Under the pieces are notes generated by a model. The model was not told the DNA's origin, searched no databases, and saw nothing but the letters and a program-made list of their open reading frames with translations. Both the position numbers and the translations under genes were made by a program. A stretch of 64,000 nt of DNA from Gammaproteobacteria bacterium (GTDB taxonomy: Bacteria > Pseudomonadota > Gammaproteobacteria > Pseudomonadales > Halieaceae). The DNA is taken from positions 248,001-312,000 of the forward strand of contig JAUHXH010000001.1 of the NCBI GenBank assembly GCA_030427085.1, in the 5' to 3' direction. Below are positions 33,849-41,989 of the stretch, in pieces. How positions within the stretch are numbered: position 1 is the first letter of the stretch; each line of letters starts with the position of its first letter.

Positions 33849-34940
33849 TTACTTCAGTCCGGCGAGCTGCGACACCACATTGATGAACGCCTGAACAGAC
33901 GAGTGTGGTGCCGACTCCGACAGCGTGTGATAGCTGGAGCTGGGGATCTGTAAGGTGGAGCCGTCCACCAGCCCCTTGGACGCAGCGATGATGCGCCCCA
34001 TCTCGGTAGATCCTATCGAAGCCGGTTCTTCGCCGCGCGCTTGCTTCTCCCGGTTATTGGCTTCCACGTATTCGTCTTTGAACACATAACTGTAACCCTG
34101 CTGGTCGCACACAGCTTGCAGCTTGTCGGTCAGTGCCCGGTTAAAAAGGTGATTGGCATCTTTGTGACGCAAGACGAGCTGTTGCTCCTGCGCCGCCGGA
34201 AAATCCGGGAAAGGACTGGTATCCACCACCAGCAGTTGATTGGTGGAACCGCCAAAACGGCGAAACCACTCCAGCAGGTAGCGCCAGCTTTTGCCGGCTT
34301 CTTCCTGTGCCGTGAAAAACGCTGTGCCCTGAAACCCCTGCTCAAACAGGTACACCAGAATGGCTGCCGACAACACATTATCCAGCTGGCCAACCAATGC
34401 TTCGTCAGTAATTTTCAGGCTGTCAGTAAACGCCACAGGCGTGCCCGCCACCAGGTGCTCAAGGCCTTCCACCTCAAAAATCAGGTTGCTGCGATTGGGA
34501 CACACATAGGCGTTGCTGATCGACCCCTGACCCCGGTACGCACCGGACCAGGGTTCGTAGGCGTACACCCGCTGATTGGGGAAGCGGGTGACTACCTTTT
34601 GCATCAGTTGCTCGCCGACGGAATTGCCCAGGAGGTCCGAGCGGGACCCCGCCACAAAAGCCGCGTACTGAAACTCGTTGGGCCCGGTGCAAATCAGCCC
34701 GTGGCGATCTATATGCGCGGAGAGCATCAAGCTCTCAGGTTGGGCACCCTGAGCCACCAGTAACCCTTCGTACCAGGCCACCGTTGCGCCTCGCTCTTCC
34801 AGTTCCCGCTGCAAAACCCGGAAAAACGAGTGCTCCGCTCCCACCACAGAGGGATTGCGAATCAGCTGCGCGAGCAGGTTGATCAGCGATGGGGGCAAGC
34901 TGATCCCGGCGGCGGCTTGAATGGATTGATCTGAGTTCAT
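33849..34940 (-). CDS. M42-type metallo-aminopeptidase-like hydrolase
   Basis: This 363-residue protein starts at ATG 34938-34940 with AGG 8 nt upstream; the open frame is longer, but the extra part looks non-coding. It has the co-catalytic zinc pattern of M42/M20-clan aminopeptidases: SAHIDRHG (His, Asp), GQLDNVLSA (Asp), TAQEEAGKS (Glu-Glu), VVDTSPFPD (Asp) and a late SESAPHSS (His). No signal peptide is present. Similar M42 proteins occur beside ATP-grasp/GNAT enzymes that make N-acetylglutaminylglutamine-type osmolytes. Here it lies next to a RimK-like ligase, so it may cleave the ligation product or its precursor. Confidence 0.85.
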   Translation of the reverse strand: MNSDQSIQAAAGISLPPSLINLLAQLIRNPSVVGAEHSFFRVLQRELEERGATVAWYEGLLVAQGAQPESLMLSAHIDRHGLICTGPNEFQYAAFVAGSRSDLLGNSVGEQLMQKVVTRFPNQRVYAYEPWSGAYRGQGSISNAYVCPNRSNLIFEVEGLEHLVAGTPVAFTDSLKITDEALVGQLDNVLSAAILVYLFEQGFQGTAFFTAQEEAGKSWRYLLEWFRRFGGSTNQLLVVDTSPFPDFPAAQEQQLVLRHKDANHLFNRALTDKLQAVCDQQGYSYVFKDEYVEANNREKQARGEEPASIGSTEMGRIIAASKGLVDGSTLQIPSSSYHTLSESAPHSSVQAFINVVSQLAGLK

Positions 34941-35079
34941 GGCTGGCCTAAGTATATGAGGTATCAAAGGCGTGTCGAGAAATTCTGATGGCCCGAAGGG
35001 GCAGGCCTTTCCCCCCGGCGTGCCACTTGTTAGGCTCGCTGCTGTTACGAGTATGCACACTACAGTGCAGGAGCACTCC

Positions 35080-38000
35080 ATGAAATTCCAAACTTTACTG
35101 GCCCTGTTAGCGCTGGCAGCACCAGCGCTGGCGAGCGAGGACCCTGCCCCAGAGTGGGATGTTAATCAGCCGCCATTATCCGTTGCTGCGCAAACCGTTG
35201 AATTGTCGGTGGAACGCGGCAGCTGGATGAGCCTGGACGTCAGTCCGGACGGGCGCACACTGGTGTTCGACCTGTTAGGTGACATTTATACCCTGCCCAT
35301 CGAAGGGGGTGAGGCGAAGCCGCTGCGTAGCGGTCTGGCCTGGGAGATGCAGCCGCGCTTCAGCCCGGACGGGCAGCGAATTGCCTTTACCACCGATCGC
35401 GCCGGCGGCGACAACATCTGGCTGATGGATGCCGACGGCAGTAATCCGGAGCAGTTGACTGATGAATCCTTCCGCCTGCTGAACAGCCCGGCCTGGAGTC
35501 CCGACGGCCAGTACATTGCCGCACGTAAACACTTCACGACCACCCGTTCTCTTGGCACCGGCGAAATCTGGCTGTACCACGTTGATGGCGGTAAAGGGGT
35601 GCCGGTGGTGTCGCGTCCCAACCCAAAATTCCAGAAAGAGTTGGGTGAGCCTGCGTTTTCGGCCGACGGTGCCTATGTGTACTTTTCCAAAGACGTTACA
35701 CCGGGTGATCGTTTCATCTACCACCAGGACTCTAACGGCGAGCTGTTTCAGGTGCAGCGCGTAGAGCTGGCCACAGGCGAAGTGGATACCCTGCTGGGCG
35801 GCCCGGGTGGTGCGGTCAACGCAACCCCCTCACCGGACGGCCGTTACGTGGCTTTCGTGAAACGCATTCGCGCCCAGTCCCGCCTGTTCGTGCAGGACCT
35901 GGAATCGGGCGAGCAGACCATGCTGGATGCAGCACTGGACCCGGACATGCAGGAAGCCTGGGCCGTGCACGGCCTGTACCCGAACATGGCGTGGACGCCG
36001 GACAGTGCCTCGCTGGTGTACTGGGCAGAGGGCCAACTGTGGCGCGTGGGCCTGGACGGCGGCGAACGCAAGGCCATTCCCTTTAGTGTGAAGGACACCC
36101 GCACGGTCTTTCCGCCACCGCGTTTCCCGGTGGCAGTGGCACCCGAAACATTCCAGACCAGCATGGTGCGCTGGGCCACACCCTCGCCGGATGGCAAGCG
36201 TGTGGTGTTTGAATCACTCGGCCGACTCTATGTGAAGTCGGGCGATGGCGAACCGCGCCGCCTGACCCGTGGGGAAGCCGGTTTCGAGATGTATCCGGTA
36301 TGGTCCGCCGATGGTCGCCGCATTTACTTTGCGCGCTGGCACGATGAGGAACTGGGTAGCCTGCATGCGATCAGCAGCAGTGGCGGCCGGGAGCGCAAGC
36401 TCAACCAGACCCCCGGGCAATTTGTGGAACTGGCTTTGGATGGGAGCGGCGAACACCTGTTGTACCGCCGCCGAGGTGGAAACCCCGGTGATCTGCTCTC
36501 TCCTCGCTGGACTGGCGAAAGTGGCATTTACCGCGTACCCGTTGGCGGAGGTGATGAACAGCGCATCAGCAAGGAAGGCGCACGCCCCCATGCCGCGGCG
36601 GACGGGCGTATTTACGCGACCCGCTCGGGTGGAGATGGGCTGGAGTTGATCTCCATGACCGTGGAAGGTCTGGACATCCGTGTGCACGCCAGTTCCCCCT
36701 GGGCGCAGGATATGCGTGTGTCGCCCAAAGGTGACTGGCTGGCCTTTATCGAAAACTATCAGGTACAGGTGGCGGCCTTGCCGCCGGGTGGTAAAGCACT
36801 GGTTGTCTCCGAGGGTGCCTCAGGAGGCGAGGGGAGTGTGGCGCTAAATAGTGTACCCCATGCACGTTTGAGCCGTGACGGCGGTGCCTTCCTGCACTGG
36901 TCCGCCGATGGTGAGCGCGTCGGCTGGAGCACCGGGCCAAGCCTGCGCAGTGTGGCCTGGCGCGAGGCCCTGGCGGAGGACTTTGAACCGTCGGGCGCAG
37001 AGCAAGCCAACCTGTCCATGGCGGTCGACCAGGCCAGCCCTGAGGGTTTGTTCGCGATCACCAATGCCCGCATTGTGACCATGAATGATGCGCGCGAAGT
37101 GATCGAGTCCGGCACCGTGCTCATCGACGGCAACCGGATACAGGCACTGGGGGCCGATGTTGCCGTGCCCGAGGGCGCGGAAGTGTTCGACGCTCAGGGT
37201 CAGACGGTGATGCCGGGCATTGTGGATATTCACGCCCACGGTCGCTACGGGCAGGGCAATGTGATTCCGCAAAACAACTGGAACATGCTGGCCCACCTGG
37301 GTCTCGGCGTGACCACCGTGCATGACCCCTCCAGTCGCGCCACGGCGGTATTCGCTGCCTCGGAATACCAGCGAGCGGGCCGCATTCTGGCCCCGCGCAT
37401 CTACTCCACGGCGGAGATCGTTTACGGTGCCCAGAGCCGCTACTACCAGCAGATCAACAGTCTGGAAGAAGCCCGTGCCCACGTGCGCCGGCTGAAAGCC
37501 CAGGGCGCTGTCAGCATCAAGAACTACAACCAGCCGCGCCGCGAACAGCGCCAGCAGGTGATCGAGGCGGCGCGACTGGAAGGTATTGCCACCGTGGCCG
37601 AGGGTGGGTCGCTGTTCCATCAGGATATGAACCTGATCGCTGACGGCACTACGGGTATCGAGCACAACGTGCCCACACTGAATCTGTACGAGGATGTGTT
37701 GCAATACTGGAGTCAGACACAGGCGGCTTATACACCGACGCTGGTCGTGACTTTCGGCGGCCTCACGGCCGAGGATTACTACTACGATCAAACCGATGTC
37801 TGGCAGCACCCGCTATTGTCAGCCATCGTGCCGCCCGCCGTATTACAACCGCGCTCTGTGCGCCGATTGAAGGCACCGGAGTCCGATTTTCGCGATGACG
37901 ATGCCGCCGCCTCGGCGAAGCAGCTGATGGAGCGTGGCGTGCTGGTGAATATCGGTGCCCACGGCCAGCGCGAAGGACTGGCCAGCCATTGGGAGATGTG

Positions 38001-38295
38001 GAGTTTTGCCCGGGGTGGTATGTCGCCGATGGAGGTGCTGGCCACAGCCACCATCAACCCGGCGCGTTATCTGGGTATGGATGCTGACATCGGCTCACTG
38101 GTGCCCGGCAAGCTCGCCGACATGGTGTTGTTGCGCTCCAACCCACTGGAAGACATTCGCCGCAGCGACGACATCAGCCACGTGATGTTAAACGGGCGCC
38201 TGTACCGCACACCGGATCTGGCCGAAACCGTTTCCGGCGACGCCGCCGCGCCCAGCCTGTATTGGCAGGGCGAAGCCGGAGCCGATATCCGCTAG
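35080..38295 (+). CDS. Secreted TolB-propeller/amidohydrolase fusion protein
   Basis: This 1071-residue protein starts at ATG 35080-35082 with GGAG 6 nt upstream. A signal peptide covers about 1-19 (MKFQTLLALLALAAPALA). Residues 45-660 contain repeated PD40/TolB-like blades (SPDGRTLVFD, SPDGQRIAFTTDR, SPDGRYVAFVKR and others). Residues about 665-1060 form an amidohydrolase of the imidazolonepropionase-like type: VMPGIVDIHAHG gives the HxH pair, and IEHN and GAHGQREG lie further on. Homologues are annotated as TolB-related peptidase/amidohydrolases, with the propeller possibly gating the active site. It would act in the periplasm or outside the cell. It is divergent from the M42-like gene. Confidence 0.9.
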   Translation: MKFQTLLALLALAAPALASEDPAPEWDVNQPPLSVAAQTVELSVERGSWMSLDVSPDGRTLVFDLLGDIYTLPIEGGEAKPLRSGLAWEMQPRFSPDGQRIAFTTDRAGGDNIWLMDADGSNPEQLTDESFRLLNSPAWSPDGQYIAARKHFTTTRSLGTGEIWLYHVDGGKGVPVVSRPNPKFQKELGEPAFSADGAYVYFSKDVTPGDRFIYHQDSNGELFQVQRVELATGEVDTLLGGPGGAVNATPSPDGRYVAFVKRIRAQSRLFVQDLESGEQTMLDAALDPDMQEAWAVHGLYPNMAWTPDSASLVYWAEGQLWRVGLDGGERKAIPFSVKDTRTVFPPPRFPVAVAPETFQTSMVRWATPSPDGKRVVFESLGRLYVKSGDGEPRRLTRGEAGFEMYPVWSADGRRIYFARWHDEELGSLHAISSSGGRERKLNQTPGQFVELALDGSGEHLLYRRRGGNPGDLLSPRWTGESGIYRVPVGGGDEQRISKEGARPHAAADGRIYATRSGGDGLELISMTVEGLDIRVHASSPWAQDMRVSPKGDWLAFIENYQVQVAALPPGGKALVVSEGASGGEGSVALNSVPHARLSRDGGAFLHWSADGERVGWSTGPSLRSVAWREALAEDFEPSGAEQANLSMAVDQASPEGLFAITNARIVTMNDAREVIESGTVLIDGNRIQALGADVAVPEGAEVFDAQGQTVMPGIVDIHAHGRYGQGNVIPQNNWNMLAHLGLGVTTVHDPSSRATAVFAASEYQRAGRILAPRIYSTAEIVYGAQSRYYQQINSLEEARAHVRRLKAQGAVSIKNYNQPRREQRQQVIEAARLEGIATVAEGGSLFHQDMNLIADGTTGIEHNVPTLNLYEDVLQYWSQTQAAYTPTLVVTFGGLTAEDYYYDQTDVWQHPLLSAIVPPAVLQPRSVRRLKAPESDFRDDDAAASAKQLMERGVLVNIGAHGQREGLASHWEMWSFARGGMSPMEVLATATINPARYLGMDADIGSLVPGKLADMVLLRSNPLEDIRRSDDISHVMLNGRLYRTPDLAETVSGDAAAPSLYWQGEAGADIR

Positions 38296-39449
38296 GTCAG
38301 CCGGTCCTGCGTCAGGATAACTTCACCGCGAGCGCGTAACTGGTCCAGCCAGTGGCGCGCTTCGCTGGCTTCGTGCGGGGCCGCGCTCACACCCGGGGCG
38401 ATGCGCCCGGCCAGCACGGAATCCACCGCGATGGCTACAGTCAGTGATACCAGCCGCGCCATCGCGCTACCCTTGTCATTCCCTCTGGCATCGACGCTGT
38501 AGCTGCGGTGCCAGCTGGTGCCGCCGTTGTGGCGGGCTTCCAGCTCAACGCAAAGAACAACGCGGTCGGCCTCGCCGGGATCGTACTGGTAGTCACGCCA
38601 CAACTGGTCACTGAGGGCTTGCAGTCGCGCTTCGCCGCTGTCGCCACTTAAGCCCTCGATCTCATCGAACAGGCTCTGCCAGGCTAGGGACCAGCCCGCC
38701 AGCCGCAGGGTGCCACGCACAAACTGTTGCAGCGGCCACTCGGGCGCAAGGCCGTATTGCTGGATGAAAGGCAGGGAGTCGCGGTTGGGATAGGCTTCGA
38801 AGGATTCTGCGTTACTTCCCAGTTGCGCTTGATATTCACTGATACCGTGCCACGGGCGTTGGATGTTTTTTTCCTCGCCGGCTTCCAGGCAGCGGGCGGG
38901 ACTGCGCAGTGCCCGCAACACGCCCAGTGGTGACCAGCTGAATTTGTAGCGAAAATCATTCGGCTGCGCAGGGAAGCCACCGCAGTAGGAACGGAAGTAC
39001 AACTCATCGCGCTCCGGTGCCGGGGCGCTGTCGCGATACTGCTGGATCAGGTCGTGGGCCATGAGGTGGTCAATGCCGGGATCCAGACCCACTTCGTTGA
39101 CCAGGCAAAGACCCAGCTCTTGGGCGCGCGCGTCCAGCGCCGCCATCTCCGGTGCGATGTAGGAGCTGGACACGAAATGGGCGCCGGCATCCATTGCCAG
39201 ATTGGCCAACTTTACATGCCAGTCGGCTGGTAACATCGAAACCAGAACATCTCCAGCGTTCAAGGCCTGCGCAAGGGCCTGGAGATCCAGTGCACGGACC
39301 TCCACCGTGTTGGCGGTGCTGACGATGGCCCGGGCCTTTTCAGGTGTGCGGTTCCACAGCACGAGGGGGTGTTCCCCCTTGGCCAGCGCTACGATGCCCG
39401 GTGCGCTGGACAAGCCCGCGCCAAGCCAGTGAATGGTAGGTTGCGTCAT
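38292..39449 (-). CDS. Saccharopine dehydrogenase family protein (glutamate-forming type)
   Basis: This 385-residue protein starts at ATG 39447-39449 with GGAGG 7 nt upstream. A Rossmann fold with the GAGLSSAPG loop opens it, followed by VLVSMLPADWHVKLANLAM, which binds the cofactor edge, and NEVGLDPGIDHLMA, a saccharopine-reductase-type block. The substrate-side domain continues to the C-terminus. Its ATG overlaps the stop of the LYS1-like gene by 4 nt. Together they could interconvert lysine, saccharopine and alpha-aminoadipate semialdehyde. Its last 4 nt overlap the amidohydrolase gene at the end. Confidence 0.88.
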   Translation of the reverse strand: MTQPTIHWLGAGLSSAPGIVALAKGEHPLVLWNRTPEKARAIVSTANTVEVRALDLQALAQALNAGDVLVSMLPADWHVKLANLAMDAGAHFVSSSYIAPEMAALDARAQELGLCLVNEVGLDPGIDHLMAHDLIQQYRDSAPAPERDELYFRSYCGGFPAQPNDFRYKFSWSPLGVLRALRSPARCLEAGEEKNIQRPWHGISEYQAQLGSNAESFEAYPNRDSLPFIQQYGLAPEWPLQQFVRGTLRLAGWSLAWQSLFDEIEGLSGDSGEARLQALSDQLWRDYQYDPGEADRVVLCVELEARHNGGTSWHRSYSVDARGNDKGSAMARLVSLTVAIAVDSVLAGRIAPGVSAAPHEASEARHWLDQLRARGEVILTQDRLT

Positions 39450-40510
39450 GTCAGGGCCTCCACGCATTTGTTGTCGAAAAGTTGTGCTGCCCGCTGCCAC
39501 ACCCCGTCGGAATCTTCATTCAACTGTAGCAAGAGGGGGAGTAATTGCCCGGCGAAGTCCTCACTCGATTCTCGAGGCAGCAGCGAGGGCAGGTGATCGA
39601 TAGCGATCAGGTGTTGGCCGCCAGGCAGGGTGATCAGCGGCGCATCCAGGGTGGTGCATTCATTGTAGACAGGCAGTGGATTGCAATCGCCGTAGGGATC
39701 GCAGCTTACATCTGCGATCACCGCCAGCTGGCCGCCTCGCGCCAGGGTTGCCGCATCCAGGAAGGGCGGTTGCGGGCCGGTGGCCAACACCGCATTCAAA
39801 AATAACTCGTGGTCAAGGATGGCGGGGAAGGGACCGCCAGCTTTTGTTTCCGGTAAATCCCAGGCTGTAACCGGGATTTGCATGCGTTCGGCAAGATCAA
39901 TGGCACCGCGGCCCACCCGTCCACCGGCGCCGATCACCATCAAGCGAGGTAACTGCTCGGCATAGGGCGCTACGGCGATGTTGAGTTGGTCCAGCAGGGC
40001 GGACTGGTCCTGCCAGGGATGAAGTCGGGGTAGCGGTGGTTGTTGCAGGGATTGGCGGCCACACCAGGTCAGCAGGGCCAGCGCCGCGCCGACAAAGCCG
40101 GCCCAGTGGCCAAAGGCGGCGAGCCGTCTTCCCTGTGCATCCACCAGATACTCCAGATCCAGCAATTGGCCACCGCCACGCTGGAAACGCTGTAGCAAAC
40201 CTTGCCAGCCCGCTTGCTGCTTGTAGGCGTGGGCAAAGTAGATATGGCGGTGAGCCAGGGGAGTATTGGATGACGGAAGCTCCTTCAATCCGAGTATCCA
40301 GGCCGAGGCAGGAGCCGATTGCCAGGCGCCGGGGGCCGCCAGATCACAGCCGGCGTCAGCGAATGCCTGCGCCGGAAGGGCTGCCTGGTCACTGCGTTCT
40401 ACCGTCAGGTGAAAGCCGGCGTCCACCAACTTGCGGGCGGTTGCGGGTGTCAGCGCCGTGCGGGCTTCGCCTGGCTTGGTCTCTGCGCGCAACCAGATGT
40501 GTGTGCTCAA
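39446..40510 (-). CDS. Saccharopine dehydrogenase (lysine-forming, LYS1-like)
   Basis: This protein of about 354 residues is read from TTG 40508-40510, which has GGGGAGA upstream; an in-frame GTG lies nine codons earlier. The N-terminus HIWLRAETKPGEARTALTPATARKL closely follows yeast Lys1 (LRAETKP, ALTP). VIGAGGRVGRGAIDLAE near 190-206 is the NAD-binding loop, and a later ADVSCDPYGDCNP block is typical of the family. Such enzymes oxidise saccharopine to lysine or run the reverse first step of lysine breakdown. The overlap with the second saccharopine gene implies a two-step pathway. Catabolism is more likely than synthesis in a Gammaproteobacterium, but this is inference. Confidence 0.86.
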   Translation of the reverse strand: MSTHIWLRAETKPGEARTALTPATARKLVDAGFHLTVERSDQAALPAQAFADAGCDLAAPGAWQSAPASAWILGLKELPSSNTPLAHRHIYFAHAYKQQAGWQGLLQRFQRGGGQLLDLEYLVDAQGRRLAAFGHWAGFVGAALALLTWCGRQSLQQPPLPRLHPWQDQSALLDQLNIAVAPYAEQLPRLMVIGAGGRVGRGAIDLAERMQIPVTAWDLPETKAGGPFPAILDHELFLNAVLATGPQPPFLDAATLARGGQLAVIADVSCDPYGDCNPLPVYNECTTLDAPLITLPGGQHLIAIDHLPSLLPRESSEDFAGQLLPLLLQLNEDSDGVWQRAAQLFDNKCVEALT

Positions 40511-40647
40511 AATGGCTCTCCCCGAAAAAGGCGCCACTGTACGCGAGGGCAGGGCTGTCTGCCAGTGATGCCAAGCTGGGTTCTGTCGGGCTTGCGCTTT
40601 GGCACCGCTCTGTTAGCCTGCCGTAGTCATCACAAGGGGGTCATCCC

Positions 40648-41979
40648 ATGTCCAAGATTTCTGCTTTCGCCCTGGCGGCGAGCCTCATCCTGCCTTCTCT
40701 GCCCACTCACGCTCAGGACCTCGAACAGTCCGTGGAGCGAGACTACCAGCAGCACCTGGGGGCTTTGTTCGACTACTTCCACCGCAATCCTGAGCTGTCG
40801 ATGCTGGAAACCAAAACCGCGGCCCGGCTGGCCCAGGAGTTGCGCGACGCCGGCTACAAGGTTACCGAAGGCGTAGGCGGCACCGGGGTGGTGGCGATGC
40901 TGGAAAACGGCCCCGGCCCGCTGGTTATGATGCGAGCCGACATGGATGGCCTGCCGGTGGAAGAAAAGTCCGGCCTGCCCAACGCTTCAGTGGCCACGCA
41001 GGAAGACTGGGACGGCAACATTGTTCCGGTGATGCACGCCTGTGGTCACGATGTGCATATCACATCGCTGGTGGGCACGGCGCGCTACATGGCGAATCAC
41101 CGCGATACCTGGTCTGGTACGCTGATGCTGATTGGTCAGCCCGCTGAGGAGCGCGTGGGTGGTGCCAAGTTGATGATGGAAGACAATCTCTGGCAGCGTT
41201 TCGGGCAGCCGGACTACGCGATGGCCTTCCATGTGGCCTCCACCGTACCCACGGGTAAAATCGTGGCGGACCTCGGCTCTCCCTATTCGGGTGCGGATAC
41301 GGTGGATATCATCATCCACGGCGTGGGTGCCCACGGGGCCAGCCCGCATCGCGGCATTGACCCCATCGTACTCGGCTCGCAGATCGTACTGGCCCTGCAG
41401 ACCGTGGTCAGCCGGGAACTGCCACCGCGAGAGGCTGGCGTGATCACTGTGGGCTCCTTCCACTCCGGCACCAAGCACAACATTATTTCCGACCGGGCAC
41501 ACCTCCAACTCACCGTGCGCAATGACAATCTTGAAACCCGCAAGCTGCTGTTGGCTGGTATCGAACGCGTGGCCCGGGAAATGGGGCGCGTGGCGGGCCT
41601 GCCCGAAGACAAGCTGCCAGAAGTCATCATTTCAGATGAGTGGGTGCCGCCCACTGTCAACGATGTGGAACTGACCACCCGCCTGCGCGGCGTGTGGGCG
41701 GAGAACATGGGCGACGATGTGTTCTTTGAGAGCAAGCGCCTGGGCATGGGGGCCGAGGACTTCCCCTTCTTTACCCTTGAGCCCGCCATTGCCAGCACCT
41801 ATTTTGCGGTAGGCGGCACCCCGCAGGCTGACTTCGATCGGGAGAAAGCCGGCGGTGCGCCCGTGCCGTCGCACCACTCACCGCTGTTCAAGATCGATGC
41901 AGAGCCCGCGGTTCGTACTGGCGTGGAAGCCACCGTGCTGGCCCTGCAGGAGCTGCTGCAGGCATCGGGCGAAGACTGA
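40648..41979 (+). CDS. Secreted M20-family amidohydrolase
   Basis: This 443-residue protein has a signal peptide (about 1-22, ending THA). It carries M20D amidohydrolase motifs: MMRADMDGLPVEE (about 91-103), HACGHDVH (about 130-137), the GQPAEE glutamates, and a C-terminal GAEDFPFF. These hold two metal ions and hydrolyse N-acyl or peptide bonds, as in hippurate or N-acyl-amino-acid amidohydrolases. ATG has AAGGGGG upstream. It acts in the periplasm or outside. The M13 protease gene follows 10 nt after the stop, so the two are likely co-transcribed. Confidence 0.93.
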   Translation: MSKISAFALAASLILPSLPTHAQDLEQSVERDYQQHLGALFDYFHRNPELSMLETKTAARLAQELRDAGYKVTEGVGGTGVVAMLENGPGPLVMMRADMDGLPVEEKSGLPNASVATQEDWDGNIVPVMHACGHDVHITSLVGTARYMANHRDTWSGTLMLIGQPAEERVGGAKLMMEDNLWQRFGQPDYAMAFHVASTVPTGKIVADLGSPYSGADTVDIIIHGVGAHGASPHRGIDPIVLGSQIVLALQTVVSRELPPREAGVITVGSFHSGTKHNIISDRAHLQLTVRNDNLETRKLLLAGIERVAREMGRVAGLPEDKLPEVIISDEWVPPTVNDVELTTRLRGVWAENMGDDVFFESKRLGMGAEDFPFFTLEPAIASTYFAVGGTPQADFDREKAGGAPVPSHHSPLFKIDAEPAVRTGVEATVLALQELLQASGED

Positions 41980-41989
41980 GGAGACTATC

